A stretch of 64,000 nt of DNA from assembly GCF_024281235.1 (NCBI RefSeq), contig NZ_JAHWXY010000014.1:19882-83881 (forward strand). The letters run 5' to 3'. Position 1 is the stretch's first letter, and each line of letters begins with the position of its first letter. Origin of the DNA: Shinella daejeonensis. Its GTDB lineage: Bacteria; Pseudomonadota; Alphaproteobacteria; Rhizobiales; Rhizobiaceae. The position numbers and the translations under genes are program-made. The notes under the pieces are model-generated. The model was not told the origin of the DNA. It worked only from the letters and a program-made list of their open reading frames with translations, and ran no database searches. Shown in pieces: positions 1 through 7,751 of the stretch.

Positions 1-1049
1 ACGCCACCCGCGACGTTTTCGAAAAGATGTGGGGCGTCACGCTCAACCCCGAACCGGGCCTGCGTATCAACAACATGCTGGACGCCGCCGTGGAGGGCTC
101 CTTCATGGGTCTCTACATCCAGGGCGAGGACATCCTGCAATCCGACCCGGATACGAAGCACGTCTCGGCGGGCCTCGCGGCGATGGAATGCGTCGTCGTG
201 CAGGACCTCTTCCTCAATGAGACCGCCCGCTACGCGCATGTCTTCCTGCCGGGCTCCACCTTCCTCGAAAAGGACGGCACCTTCACCAACGCCGAACGCC
301 GCATCAACCGCGTGCGCCGCGTGATGACGCCGAGAAACGGCTTTGCCGACTGGCAGGTGACGCAGGATCTCGCCCGGGCCATGGGTATCGACTGGAACTA
401 CAGCCATCCTTCCGAGATCATGGACGAAATCGCGGCCACGACCCCGAGCTTCGCCAATGTCTCCTACGACTATCTGGAGGAGATGGGTTCGGTGCAATGG
501 CCCTGCAACGATACACACCCGCAGGGCTCGCCGATCATGCATGTGGACGGCTTCGTCCGCGGCAAGGGCAAGTTCATCCGCACGGAATATATCGCGACGG
601 ACGAGAAGACCGGCCCGCGTTTCCCGCTGCTGCTGACCACCGGCCGCATCCTCAGCCAGTACAATGTCGGGGCGCAGACACGCCGCACCGACAATGTCGC
701 CTGGCATGCGGAGGACCGGCTGGAGATTCACCCGCACGACGCGGAAAACCGCGGCATCCGCGACGGCGACTGGGTGCGGCTGGCCAGCCGTTCCGGCGAA
801 ACCACCCTTCGCGCGCTTGTCACCGACCGCGTCGCGACAGGGGTCGTCTACACCACCTTCCACCACCCGGACACCCAGGCGAACGTCATCACCACCGACT
901 TTTCCGACTGGGCCACCAACTGCCCCGAGTTCAAGGTGACCGCCGTGCAGGTCGCACCCTCCAACGGGCCGTCCGACTGGCAGCTCGAATATGAGGACCT
1001 GTCACGCAAGACGCGGCGGATTGCCGGCAAGCTGGAGGCCGCGGAATAG
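1..1049 (+). CDS. fdsA: Formate dehydrogenase alpha subunit (FdsA), C-terminal part
   Basis: This is the C-terminal 349 codons of a gene that starts before the window; the reading frame is open from base 3. It belongs to the molybdopterin oxidoreductase family and would oxidise formate to CO2 at a Mo(or W)-bis-MGD centre, passing electrons to NAD through FdsB/FdsG. The visible part covers the end of the catalytic domain (GSTFLEKDGTFTNAERRINR, typical of cofactor-contacting loops) and the molybdopterin-dinucleotide-binding domain that begins near PLLLTTGRILSQYNVG. The following genes encode FdhD and an FdsD-like subunit, the cytoplasmic fdsGBACD gene order known from Cupriavidus and Rhodobacter, so a soluble NAD-linked enzyme is more likely than a membrane-bound one. 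Confidence 0.93.
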   Translation, partial: ATRDVFEKMWGVTLNPEPGLRINNMLDAAVEGSFMGLYIQGEDILQSDPDTKHVSAGLAAMECVVVQDLFLNETARYAHVFLPGSTFLEKDGTFTNAERRINRVRRVMTPRNGFADWQVTQDLARAMGIDWNYSHPSEIMDEIAATTPSFANVSYDYLEEMGSVQWPCNDTHPQGSPIMHVDGFVRGKGKFIRTEYIATDEKTGPRFPLLLTTGRILSQYNVGAQTRRTDNVAWHAEDRLEIHPHDAENRGIRDGDWVRLASRSGETTLRALVTDRVATGVVYTTFHHPDTQANVITTDFSDWATNCPEFKVTAVQVAPSNGPSDWQLEYEDLSRKTRRIAGKLEAAE

Positions 1050-1057
1050 AACAGATC

Positions 1058-1900
1058 ATGCCGGATCCCGCCCTCTGCGTCGAAGTGCCGGACGTCACCC
1101 GCCGCGGGGGGCGGCTGTCCGCCGGAAAGCGTCTCGTGCCGGAGGAAACGCCCGTCGCCTTTTCCTATGCCGGTTCGACCCACGCGGTGATGATGGCGAC
1201 ACCGGCCGATCTGGAGGACTTCGCGACAGGCTTCAGCCTGACCGAAGGCATCATCGGCGATCCCTCGCAGATCGAGACGATCGGGATCGTCACGGAAGAA
1301 AAGGGCATCGACGTGCAGATCCGGCTCGTCGAGCCGCAGAACGATGCGCTCGTCGCCCGGCGTCGCCACATGGCCGGCCCTGTCGGTTGCGGCCTGTGCG
1401 GCATCGAATCGATCGAACAGGCGGTGCGTCCGACGCCGTCCGTCCGCGCCTCATCGCTGACGCTGAGCGAGGAGGAGGTGATCGAGGCCGTTCGCCTGCT
1501 CGATGGCCAGCAGCCGCTGCATCATGCGACACGGGCCGTCCACGGCGCCGGCTTCTACGTCCCCGGTCGCGGCCTTGTGGCCGTGCGCGAGGATGTGGGC
1601 CGCCACAACGCCCTCGACAAGCTTGCTGGCGCGGCATGCCGGGCGGGCCACGAGGGCGCGGCCGGAGCAGTGGTCGTGACCAGCCGGGTGTCGGTCGAAA
1701 TGGTGCAGAAGACCGCCGTCATCGGCAGCCCTTTCATCATCGCCATTTCAGCGCCGACGGCGCTGGCGATCCGCACCGCCGAGACAGCGGGCATGACGCT
1801 GATCGCCCTGGTCAGGGGTGACGAATTCGAAATCTTCACCGGCGCGGAACGCGTGAGCACGAAAGCCCGCCGGACGGAAAACATTCAGGAGCAGGTCTGA
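1058..1900 (+). CDS. fdhD: Formate dehydrogenase accessory sulfurtransferase FdhD (FdsC)
   Basis: A 280-residue FdhD protein. It carries sulfur from a cysteine desulfurase to the molybdenum cofactor of formate dehydrogenase, which is inactive without the sulfido ligand. The Cys pair in VGCGLCGIES (Cys111 and Cys114) is the CxxC motif used for persulfide relay in E. coli FdhD, and the VREDVGRHNALDKL and VVVTSRVS motifs of the family are present. It starts 8 bases after fdsA and its stop overlaps the next start by one base, so it is translated as part of the fds operon. Confidence 0.95.
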   Translation: MPDPALCVEVPDVTRRGGRLSAGKRLVPEETPVAFSYAGSTHAVMMATPADLEDFATGFSLTEGIIGDPSQIETIGIVTEEKGIDVQIRLVEPQNDALVARRRHMAGPVGCGLCGIESIEQAVRPTPSVRASSLTLSEEEVIEAVRLLDGQQPLHHATRAVHGAGFYVPGRGLVAVREDVGRHNALDKLAGAACRAGHEGAAGAVVVTSRVSVEMVQKTAVIGSPFIIAISAPTALAIRTAETAGMTLIALVRGDEFEIFTGAERVSTKARRTENIQEQV

Positions 1901-2166
1901 TGTCCGAGGAAAACAAGCTCGTCCGGATGGCGAACCAGATCGCCGCCTTCTTCCACACCCAGCCGGCTCTCGACGGCCCGCAGGAAGTCGCAGACCACAT
2001 CAACAAGTTCTGGGAGCCGCGCATGCGCCGCGCCCTGTTCGCCCTCGTCGAAAACGAGGGCGGCGAGGGGCTCGACGGGCTCGTTCGCCAGGCCGTGCCG
2101 CTCATTCGCCGGCCGCCGGCGGAAGCAGCACGCGGCCCGACGACCCCGCCGCCGGCGGCAGGCTGA
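1900..2166 (+). CDS. fdsD: Formate dehydrogenase delta subunit (FdsD)
   Basis: An 88-residue protein with the FdsD family signature: LVRMANQIAAFF near the start and the conserved HINKFWEPRMR around residues 30-40. FdsD subunits are small proteins of NAD-dependent formate dehydrogenases, needed for assembly or stability of the complex. The ATG shares one base with the fdhD stop (TGATG), indicating coupled translation. The C-terminal 20 residues are Pro/Ala-rich and probably disordered. It is the last gene of the operon and faces the chemoreceptor gene across 25 bases. Confidence 0.9.
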   Translation: MSEENKLVRMANQIAAFFHTQPALDGPQEVADHINKFWEPRMRRALFALVENEGGEGLDGLVRQAVPLIRRPPAEAARGPTTPPPAAG

Positions 2167-2191
2167 GCCGCGCCGGCAGGCCGGCGGCGCG

Positions 2192-3955
2192 TCAGAACTC
2201 CTCCCAGCCCGTCGCAGCAGCCGCCGCCGCACCGCCGCCTGAACCCCGCATCGTGCGGGCGACCGCATGAAGCCTGGCGACCGATCCGGCCGCCGGACGC
2301 GGGGCGCCCGCATCTCCGGAAAGGCGGAAGCCGCGGATCAGCCCGTGCAGCGCATCCGCTTCGCGCGCCATGGCGTGGCTCGCCGCGGTGCTTTCCTCGA
2401 CCATCGCCGCATTCTGCTGCGTGGCCTGATCCATCGCATTGACCGCCTGGTTGATCTCGCCGAGCCCGCTGGACTGCTCGCGGGAAGCCTCGACGATCGC
2501 CACCACATTGACATGAACGTCCTGCACCTGCGCGAGGATAGCCTCCAGCGCCCGCCCGGTTTCACCGACCAGCGCGACACCGTTGCGCACCTGCTCGCCC
2601 GAGGTGGTGATGAGACCCTTGATATCCTTCGCGGCGCTTGCCGAACGCTGGGCGAGTTCACGCACTTCCTGCGCCACGACGGCGAAGCCCTTGCCGGCCT
2701 CGCCGGCCCGCGCCGCCTCGACGCCCGCGTTGAGCGCCAGAAGGTTGGTCTGGAAGGCGATATCGTCGATGACGCCGATGATGTTGGATATTTCCCGCGA
2801 CGAGCCCTCGATCTGGCCCATGGCCTCGATGGCCTGCTTGACCACCTCGCCCGACTTTTCCGCCCCGTCCCGGGTCCGGGCGACGAGCGTGCCCGCCTCA
2901 TCGGCGCGGCGGCTGGAATCGGCGACCGTCGTGGTGATCTGGTCCAATGCGGCGGCGGTCTCCTCTACGGAAGCCGCCTGCTGCTCGGTGCGCTTGGCGA
3001 GGTCGTCAGCCGCCGAGCGGATTTCCTGCGCGCCGGAGGCAATGGCGTTGGCGTTTGTTTCAACCGTCCGCATCGCCGCGTGCAATCCGGCGACCGCCTC
3101 GTTGAAGTCCTTTCGCACCGCTTCCATCGACGGCACGAAAGCCGTGGAAAGATGCTGCGTCAGATCTCCTTCCGACAAGGCCTTCAGCGCACCGCCGAGA
3201 AGGTTGATCGCCGACATGCGCTCGGTGACATCCGTCGCAAACTTGACGATCTTGTAAACCTGGCCATTGAGGTCGCGCATCGGGTTATAGGCGGCCTGAA
3301 TCCAGACTTCCCTCCCGTCCTTGCCGTAACGGACGAACTCGTTGGAAACAAACCGGCCTTCCGCGAGGCTCTTCCAGAAGTCCTCATAGGCCGGCGTGCG
3401 GGCATAGGTCGGGTCGCAGAAAATACGGTGATGCTTGCCACGGATTTCCGAAAGCTCGTAGCCCAGCACCGCGCAGAAATTCTCGTTGGCGTCCAGCACT
3501 TCGCCGGCTGGCGTGAATTCGATGATCGCCTGCGAGCGGGAAATGGCGGCGAGCTTGCTTGCGTCCTCCGCCGCCTGCACCCGTCTTTCGGTGATATCGG
3601 TCGCGAATTTCACCACCTTGTAAGGCTTTCCGCCGCGCAGCACCGGATTGTAGCTCGCCTGGATCCAGATCTCCGCGCCGCCCTTGCAAAGCCGCTTGTA
3701 GACGTTGGAATCGTATTCCCCGCGCGAAAGCCCCGCCCAGAACGCCTTGTATTCGTCGCTCGCCACATAGGCGGCATCGCAGAACATGCGATGATGCTGA
3801 CCGACGATCTCGCGCAGTTCATAGCCGAGGGTCCGGCAGAAGTTTTCGTTTGCGGTCAGAATTTTTCCGGAGAGATCGAACTCGATGATGGCCTGCGATC
3901 GCGAAAGCGCCGCGATCACATGGCTGGCGTCTCCAAAGCGCGCGAATGACAACAT
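2192..3955 (-). CDS. Soluble double-PAS methyl-accepting chemotaxis protein
   Basis: A 587-residue cytoplasmic chemoreceptor with no transmembrane segment. Two PAS domains that are clearly tandem duplicates of each other (about residues 10-120 and 130-245; both contain [15 protein letters not shown] and KFATD.TER) are followed by a HAMP-like stretch and a signalling domain with the hairpin tip [20 protein letters not shown]. The protein ends in GWEEF, the xWxxF pentapeptide that tethers CheR/CheB to receptors. The architecture resembles BdlA of Pseudomonas and energy-taxis receptors. The open frame extends up to 4081, but the ATG at 3955 has a near-perfect Shine-Dalgarno (AGGAGG, 7 bases away) and starts directly before the first PAS, so I chose it. 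The ligand is not readable from sequence. Confidence 0.93.
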   Translation of the reverse strand: MLSFARFGDASHVIAALSRSQAIIEFDLSGKILTANENFCRTLGYELREIVGQHHRMFCDAAYVASDEYKAFWAGLSRGEYDSNVYKRLCKGGAEIWIQASYNPVLRGGKPYKVVKFATDITERRVQAAEDASKLAAISRSQAIIEFTPAGEVLDANENFCAVLGYELSEIRGKHHRIFCDPTYARTPAYEDFWKSLAEGRFVSNEFVRYGKDGREVWIQAAYNPMRDLNGQVYKIVKFATDVTERMSAINLLGGALKALSEGDLTQHLSTAFVPSMEAVRKDFNEAVAGLHAAMRTVETNANAIASGAQEIRSAADDLAKRTEQQAASVEETAAALDQITTTVADSSRRADEAGTLVARTRDGAEKSGEVVKQAIEAMGQIEGSSREISNIIGVIDDIAFQTNLLALNAGVEAARAGEAGKGFAVVAQEVRELAQRSASAAKDIKGLITTSGEQVRNGVALVGETGRALEAILAQVQDVHVNVVAIVEASREQSSGLGEINQAVNAMDQATQQNAAMVEESTAASHAMAREADALHGLIRGFRLSGDAGAPRPAAGSVARLHAVARTMRGSGGGAAAAAATGWEEF

Positions 3956-4199
3956 GACCTGTCCTCCTGGCGAAACCGCATGGGCCGGAAAGCCCGCCCG
4001 GGCGGCATTCATCCTGTTGTTGATACTGCCGGAGTCGCTCTTGCCGATGCAGACCCCGTACGTCCTGTGACGGTCGATCAATCTTCGCGGAAGGCGTCAT
4101 GCCGAAAGCGATAGAAATGCGCATCTGCAATCAAGGATAGATATTTCTTTGTTAAAAGATCATGAAGCAGGGAGGGCCAATTCATCTAGTTCCGCGCGT

Positions 4200-4223
4200 G
4201 AATACCGGATTTACAGGGTATTC
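4200..4223. promoter_or_regulatory. Inverted repeat in the chemoreceptor promoter region
   Basis: GAATACC and GGTATTC form a perfect 7-bp inverted repeat around a 10-base AT-rich spacer. Its location in the upstream region of the minus-strand chemoreceptor gene suggests an operator for a dimeric regulator. The regulator is unknown, and a chance occurrence cannot be excluded. Confidence 0.35.
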
Positions 4224-4282
4224 GACACTCGAAGATATAAACTTTCAAACCAGTAAAACACTTTATAGTTGCATACGCTGGC

Positions 4283-4316
4283 AAAAAATGCCGCCACGCA
4301 TGAACCGCGCGGCGGC
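4283..4316 (-). terminator. Rho-independent terminator after cheW
   Basis: On the minus strand a stem of CCGCCGCG with CGTGGCGG (one G-T pair) is followed by a run of six T residues. It lies just after the cheW stop codon at 4342 and separates cheW from the chemoreceptor gene. Confidence 0.75.
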
Positions 4317-4341
4317 CGATTGCAACCGGCGGAAAGGGTCG

Positions 4342-4818
4342 TCAGGCCGCCAGGTCTTCCCCGTCGCGTTCCCTGAACATGCGCGACAGATTGAGGAAGC
4401 AGATCATGCCATTCTCATGCGCGATGATCCCTTCGGCATAGGTTTTGTCGAAGGACGTCGTCACTTCCGGCACCGGCTGGATCTGCTCGCCGCGAATGGT
4501 GAGGATGTCCGACACGCGGTCGACCACGAGTCCGACCACCATATTGTACACTTCTGCAACGACGATGGCGCTGCGCTCGTTGGCGTCGGTGCTCTTCATT
4601 CCGAGCTTATGGGCGAGATCAATGATCGGGATCACGCTGCCGCGCAGGTTCATCACCCCGATGACATCCGGCGGCGCATGGGGAATGGGTGTCGACCGGG
4701 CCCAGCCGCGAATCTCGCGGATCGTCGTCGTCTTTACGCAGAACTCCTGATCATGCAGGCGGAAGGCGATGATTTCGAGCGTCTCTCCGTCGAAACCGGC
4801 TGTGTTGATTGTCGTCAT
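4342..4818 (-). CDS. cheW: Chemotaxis coupling protein CheW
   Basis: A 158-residue single-domain CheW that would bridge chemoreceptors and the CheA kinase. Family features are visible: LEIIAFRLHDQEFCV at the start of the fold, IPHAPPDVIGVMNLRGSVIPIIDL in the middle and VGLVVDRVSDIL later. The frame extends 20 codons further upstream, but the ATG at 4818 begins a normal CheW N-terminus. It is separated from the soluble chemoreceptor by a terminator and a promoter region, so the two are neighbours rather than an operon. No CheA lies in the window, so this is probably an accessory CheW. Confidence 0.93.
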   Translation of the reverse strand: MTTINTAGFDGETLEIIAFRLHDQEFCVKTTTIREIRGWARSTPIPHAPPDVIGVMNLRGSVIPIIDLAHKLGMKSTDANERSAIVVAEVYNMVVGLVVDRVSDILTIRGEQIQPVPEVTTSFDKTYAEGIIAHENGMICFLNLSRMFRERDGEDLAA

Positions 4819-4913
4819 CGAAAAACCCCGAAGCCCCTTGAAAACTGGAACCGATCCTAGACACCGACGGGTTAACATCCTTCAAACGCCGGCGTCCGGC
4901 GCAACGGCAAACG

Positions 4914-4944
4914 AAAAAAGGCCACGCGCCGGCGCAGCCTTTTT
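4914..4944 (-). terminator. Terminator after the rocF-rocD operon
   Basis: AAAAAGGC pairs with GCCTTTTT across a GC-rich loop, followed on the minus strand by six T residues. It lies 20 bases past the rocD stop codon and ends the arginine-degradation operon before cheW. Confidence 0.75.
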
Positions 4945-4964
4945 CCTTTCCCACAAGTCGCTCC

Positions 4965-6170
4965 TCAGGCGCGAAGCACCGCCTCGAACTGCTCCAGCGC
5001 CCAGTCGACCTGGTCTGCGGTGATGACGAGCGGCGGCGCGATACGGATCGTATCGCCATGCGTATCCTTGGCGAGGATGCCGCGCTCCTTCAGCGCCTCG
5101 CAATATTTACGCGCACCGCCGGCGGCGGGATCGAGTTCGACGGCCAGCATCAGGCCGCGCCCGCGCACCTCCTTGACGAGGTTGGAGCGGATGTCATTGA
5201 GCCCCGCCTGAAAGCGCTCGCCCATGCGGGCCGAATTGGCGATCATATCCTCCTCGACGAGGACTTTCAGCGCCGCGCGCGCGATGGCGCAGGCCAGCGG
5301 ATTGCCGCCGAAGGTCGAACCGTGCTGGCCCGGCTTCAGCACACCCAGGACCTCGCTGTTGGAAAGCACCGCCGAGACCGGATAGAAGCCTCCGGACAGA
5401 GCCTTTCCGACCAGCGTCACATCCGCTTCCACGCCCTCATGCTCCTCGGCCAGAAGCCGGCCGGTGCGGCCGAGCCCGGTCTGGATCTCGTCGAGGATCA
5501 GCGTGATGCCGTGCCGGGTGCAGAGATCGCGCACCGAGGAGAAATAGCCGGCAGGGGGGATGATCACGCCCGCCTCGCCCTGGATGGGCTCGACGAGGAA
5601 AGCAACCGTATTCTCGTTGATCGCGGCGCGGAAGGCGTCGATATCGCCGAAAGGCACGGTGCGGAAGCCGGGCGCGAAGGGGCCGAAGCCGGTGCGGGCG
5701 TCGGGATCCGTCGAGAAACTCACGATGCCCATGGTGCGGCCGTGGAAGTTGTCGGCGCAGACGATGATTTCCGCCCGGTTCTCCGCCACCCCCTTCACCT
5801 CATACCCCCATTTGCGAACCGCCTTCACGGCGGTTTCCACCGCCTCCGCGCCGGAGTTCATCGGCAACACCTTGTGCGAACCGGTCAGCGCGGCGATCTC
5901 CTCGTAGAAAAGCGCAAGCTGGTCGTTGCGGAAGGCGCGCGAGGTCAGCGTCAGCTTCCCCGCCTGCTCCACCATCGCCGCGAGGATCTTCGGGTGGCAA
6001 TGGCCCTGGTTGACGGCCGAATAGGCCGACAGGCAATCGAGATAGCGGTTGCCGTCGATATCCCAGACATGAACACCTTCGCCGCGCGACAGGACCACGT
6101 CGAGCGGTTGGTAGTTATGAGCGCCGAGGCGGTGTTCGGCTTCGATCAGGCGCGCGGTCGATGACGTCAT
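4965..6170 (-). CDS. rocD: Ornithine-oxo-acid transaminase (ornithine delta-aminotransferase)
   Basis: A 401-residue class III PLP-dependent aminotransferase. It converts ornithine and 2-oxoglutarate to glutamate semialdehyde and glutamate, the second step of arginase-route arginine breakdown. The N-terminal [18 protein letters not shown] is characteristic of ornithine aminotransferase, [12 protein letters not shown] binds PLP phosphate, [13 protein letters not shown] holds the cofactor Asp, and the Schiff-base lysine is in [15 protein letters not shown]. It follows arginase by 18 bases on the same strand, which fixes the substrate assignment over acetylornithine aminotransferase. Confidence 0.95.
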   Translation of the reverse strand: MTSSTARLIEAEHRLGAHNYQPLDVVLSRGEGVHVWDIDGNRYLDCLSAYSAVNQGHCHPKILAAMVEQAGKLTLTSRAFRNDQLALFYEEIAALTGSHKVLPMNSGAEAVETAVKAVRKWGYEVKGVAENRAEIIVCADNFHGRTMGIVSFSTDPDARTGFGPFAPGFRTVPFGDIDAFRAAINENTVAFLVEPIQGEAGVIIPPAGYFSSVRDLCTRHGITLILDEIQTGLGRTGRLLAEEHEGVEADVTLVGKALSGGFYPVSAVLSNSEVLGVLKPGQHGSTFGGNPLACAIARAALKVLVEEDMIANSARMGERFQAGLNDIRSNLVKEVRGRGLMLAVELDPAAGGARKYCEALKERGILAKDTHGDTIRIAPPLVITADQVDWALEQFEAVLRA

Positions 6171-6188
6171 CTTGTTCCTCCGGAATAG

Positions 6189-7124
6189 TCATGCGCTGCG
6201 GGTTGGCCGGTCGAGTATCCGGCGCCCGAAAAGGCTGGCGGTCAATTCGACGAGAATGCGGGCGCTCTTGCCCCGGTCGTCGAGAAAGGGATTGAGCTCG
6301 ACGATATCGAGCGAGGAAACGAGGCCGCTGTCGCAGAGCGTTTCCATGATAAGATGCGCTTCGCGGAAGGTCGCCCCGCCCGGCACGGTCGTGCCGACGC
6401 CGGGTGCAAGGTCGGGATCGAGAAAGTCGACGTCGAGGCTCACATGCAGCAAGCCGTTCTGCGCTTTGATACGGTCGACGATCTCGTGCATGATCCGGGC
6501 CATGCCGATCTCGTCGATGGAGCGCATGTCGTAGACATTGACGCCCTGTGCGGCGATCTCCTTGCGCTCCCGCGCATCGACGGAACGGATGCCGACCTGG
6601 AACACGTTGCCGGGCTCGACCAGCGGGCGATTCTTCTCGAGGATCGGCGCAAACTCGGCCTGACCGCAGAAGAAGGCGACGGGCATGCCGTGCATATTGC
6701 CGGAAGGCGAGGTGGCGGGCGAATTGAAATCCGCATGCGCATCGAGCCAGAGCACGAAGAGCGGGCGCCCCTCGTCGGCGGCATGGCGCGCCATGCCGGA
6801 AACCGAGCCCATCGAAAGCGCATGATCGCCGCCGAGGATCAGGGGCAGCCGGCCCGAACGGGCAGCGGCATAGACGCTCGCATCCAGCGCCCGGGTAAAG
6901 GCCGCCACCGTCTGCAATTCGTTCGCGCCGGGATGGTCGGCAAGGTCGGCGGCCGGCAGCGGGCAGAGATCGCCCTCGTCCTTCACGTCATGGCCGAGTT
7001 CGATCAGCGTAGCGTCGATACCGGCGATGCGCAGCGCCGTCGGCCCCATCGCCGCGCCCCGCCGTCCGGAGCCTTCCTCCAGCGGCGCGCCGATCAAGGC
7101 GATCTGTTTGCGATTTTCATCCAT
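6189..7124 (-). CDS. rocF: Arginase
   Basis: A 311-residue ureohydrolase that splits arginine into ornithine and urea. The binuclear Mn site motifs are all present: GGDHALSMG, WLDAHADFN and SLDVDFLDPD, with the SSLDIVELNPFLDD end typical of true arginases. An upstream in-frame ATG exists at 7193, but the ATG at 7124 is preceded by a GGGGG ribosome site and gives the family-standard N-terminus MDENRKQIALIGAPLEEG. It is the first gene of the rocF-rocD operon, and the divergent Lrp-type gene is the likely regulator. Confidence 0.95.
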   Translation of the reverse strand: MDENRKQIALIGAPLEEGSGRRGAAMGPTALRIAGIDATLIELGHDVKDEGDLCPLPAADLADHPGANELQTVAAFTRALDASVYAAARSGRLPLILGGDHALSMGSVSGMARHAADEGRPLFVLWLDAHADFNSPATSPSGNMHGMPVAFFCGQAEFAPILEKNRPLVEPGNVFQVGIRSVDARERKEIAAQGVNVYDMRSIDEIGMARIMHEIVDRIKAQNGLLHVSLDVDFLDPDLAPGVGTTVPGGATFREAHLIMETLCDSGLVSSLDIVELNPFLDDRGKSARILVELTASLFGRRILDRPTRSA

Positions 7125-7187
7125 GCTGCCCCCACGACGGATCACGATACGTTTCTCGTCAGGGTGCATTATCGCCGGTTGCACTGT

Positions 7188-7223
7188 TGGCAAATAGTGT
7201 AAAAACTGACAGATAGTTTGCCA
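7188..7223. promoter_or_regulatory. Inverted repeat between arginase and its Lrp-type regulator
   Basis: TGGCAAA and TTTGCCA, 7 bp each, face each other across 22 AT-rich bases in the 132-base gap between the divergent arginase and regulator genes. Lrp/AsnC proteins typically bind several phased half-sites in such a place and often control the divergent operon and themselves. The assignment is inferred from position and symmetry. Confidence 0.55.
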
Positions 7224-7256
7224 GTTTCAGCATTTTGAGAAGCCGATCCTGACAAA

Positions 7257-7697
7257 ATGGCAAACCTCGACGATCTCGACCGCGCGCTGATCAGCGCGCT
7301 CCGCCACAATTCCCGCCTCCCGGTCTCCTCGCTGGCGGCAACGACCGGCGCCTCGCGCGCCACCGTCGCCGCACGCATCGAACGGCTCGTCGCCTCCGGC
7401 ACCATCGCCGCCTTCACCATCACCACGGGGGCGGAACTGGCGGGAAGCGGCGTGCGGGCCATCGTCATGATCGAGGTTCACGGCAAGATGGCCGACCGGG
7501 TCGCCATGCAATTGCGCGGTCTGCCGCAGGTGCGCGCCCTCCATTCCACCAACGGGCGCTGGGATTTCATCGCCGAGCTGGAAGATCGCGATCTCGGCAG
7601 TTTCGACGAGACGCTGCATCGCATCCGGCTCATCGACGGCATCACCGTGACCGAGACCAATATCCTGCTGAAGACCACCAAGAATACGCTGGCCTGA
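7257..7697 (+). CDS. Lrp/AsnC-family transcriptional regulator of arginine catabolism
   Basis: A 146-residue Lrp/AsnC regulator: an N-terminal helix-turn-helix (LDRALISALRHNSRLPVSSLAATTGASRATV written here in parts, residues 5-50) and a C-terminal RAM ligand-binding fold from about residue 60. It is transcribed away from arginase, a standard arrangement for a specific activator of the adjacent catabolic operon, so arginine or ornithine is the probable effector. This is inference; the effector cannot be read from sequence. Confidence 0.88.
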   Translation: MANLDDLDRALISALRHNSRLPVSSLAATTGASRATVAARIERLVASGTIAAFTITTGAELAGSGVRAIVMIEVHGKMADRVAMQLRGLPQVRALHSTNGRWDFIAELEDRDLGSFDETLHRIRLIDGITVTETNILLKTTKNTLA

Positions 7698-7751
7698 AAG
7701 ACCGGAGCCTATGCCCGCCGGCACCGGGCCGGCCTTTTGCGGCTTTGGCGG

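Larger units (their letters stand above)
3956..4341. other. Intergenic region between cheW and the chemoreceptor gene
   Basis: These 386 bases hold no gene I can support. The right end contains the cheW terminator. The middle is AT-rich for this genome (about 4125-4290) and should hold the chemoreceptor promoter, with a perfect 7-bp inverted repeat at 4200-4223. The left end is the untranslated leader of the receptor mRNA; an in-frame upstream ATG at 4081 lacks a convincing ribosome binding site. Confidence 0.6.

Noticed and set aside
2267..3949. A 560-codon open frame antisense to the chemoreceptor
   Set aside because: Shadow of a GC-rich gene; no motif, and the sense strand has PAS and MCP domains plus a strong ribosome site.
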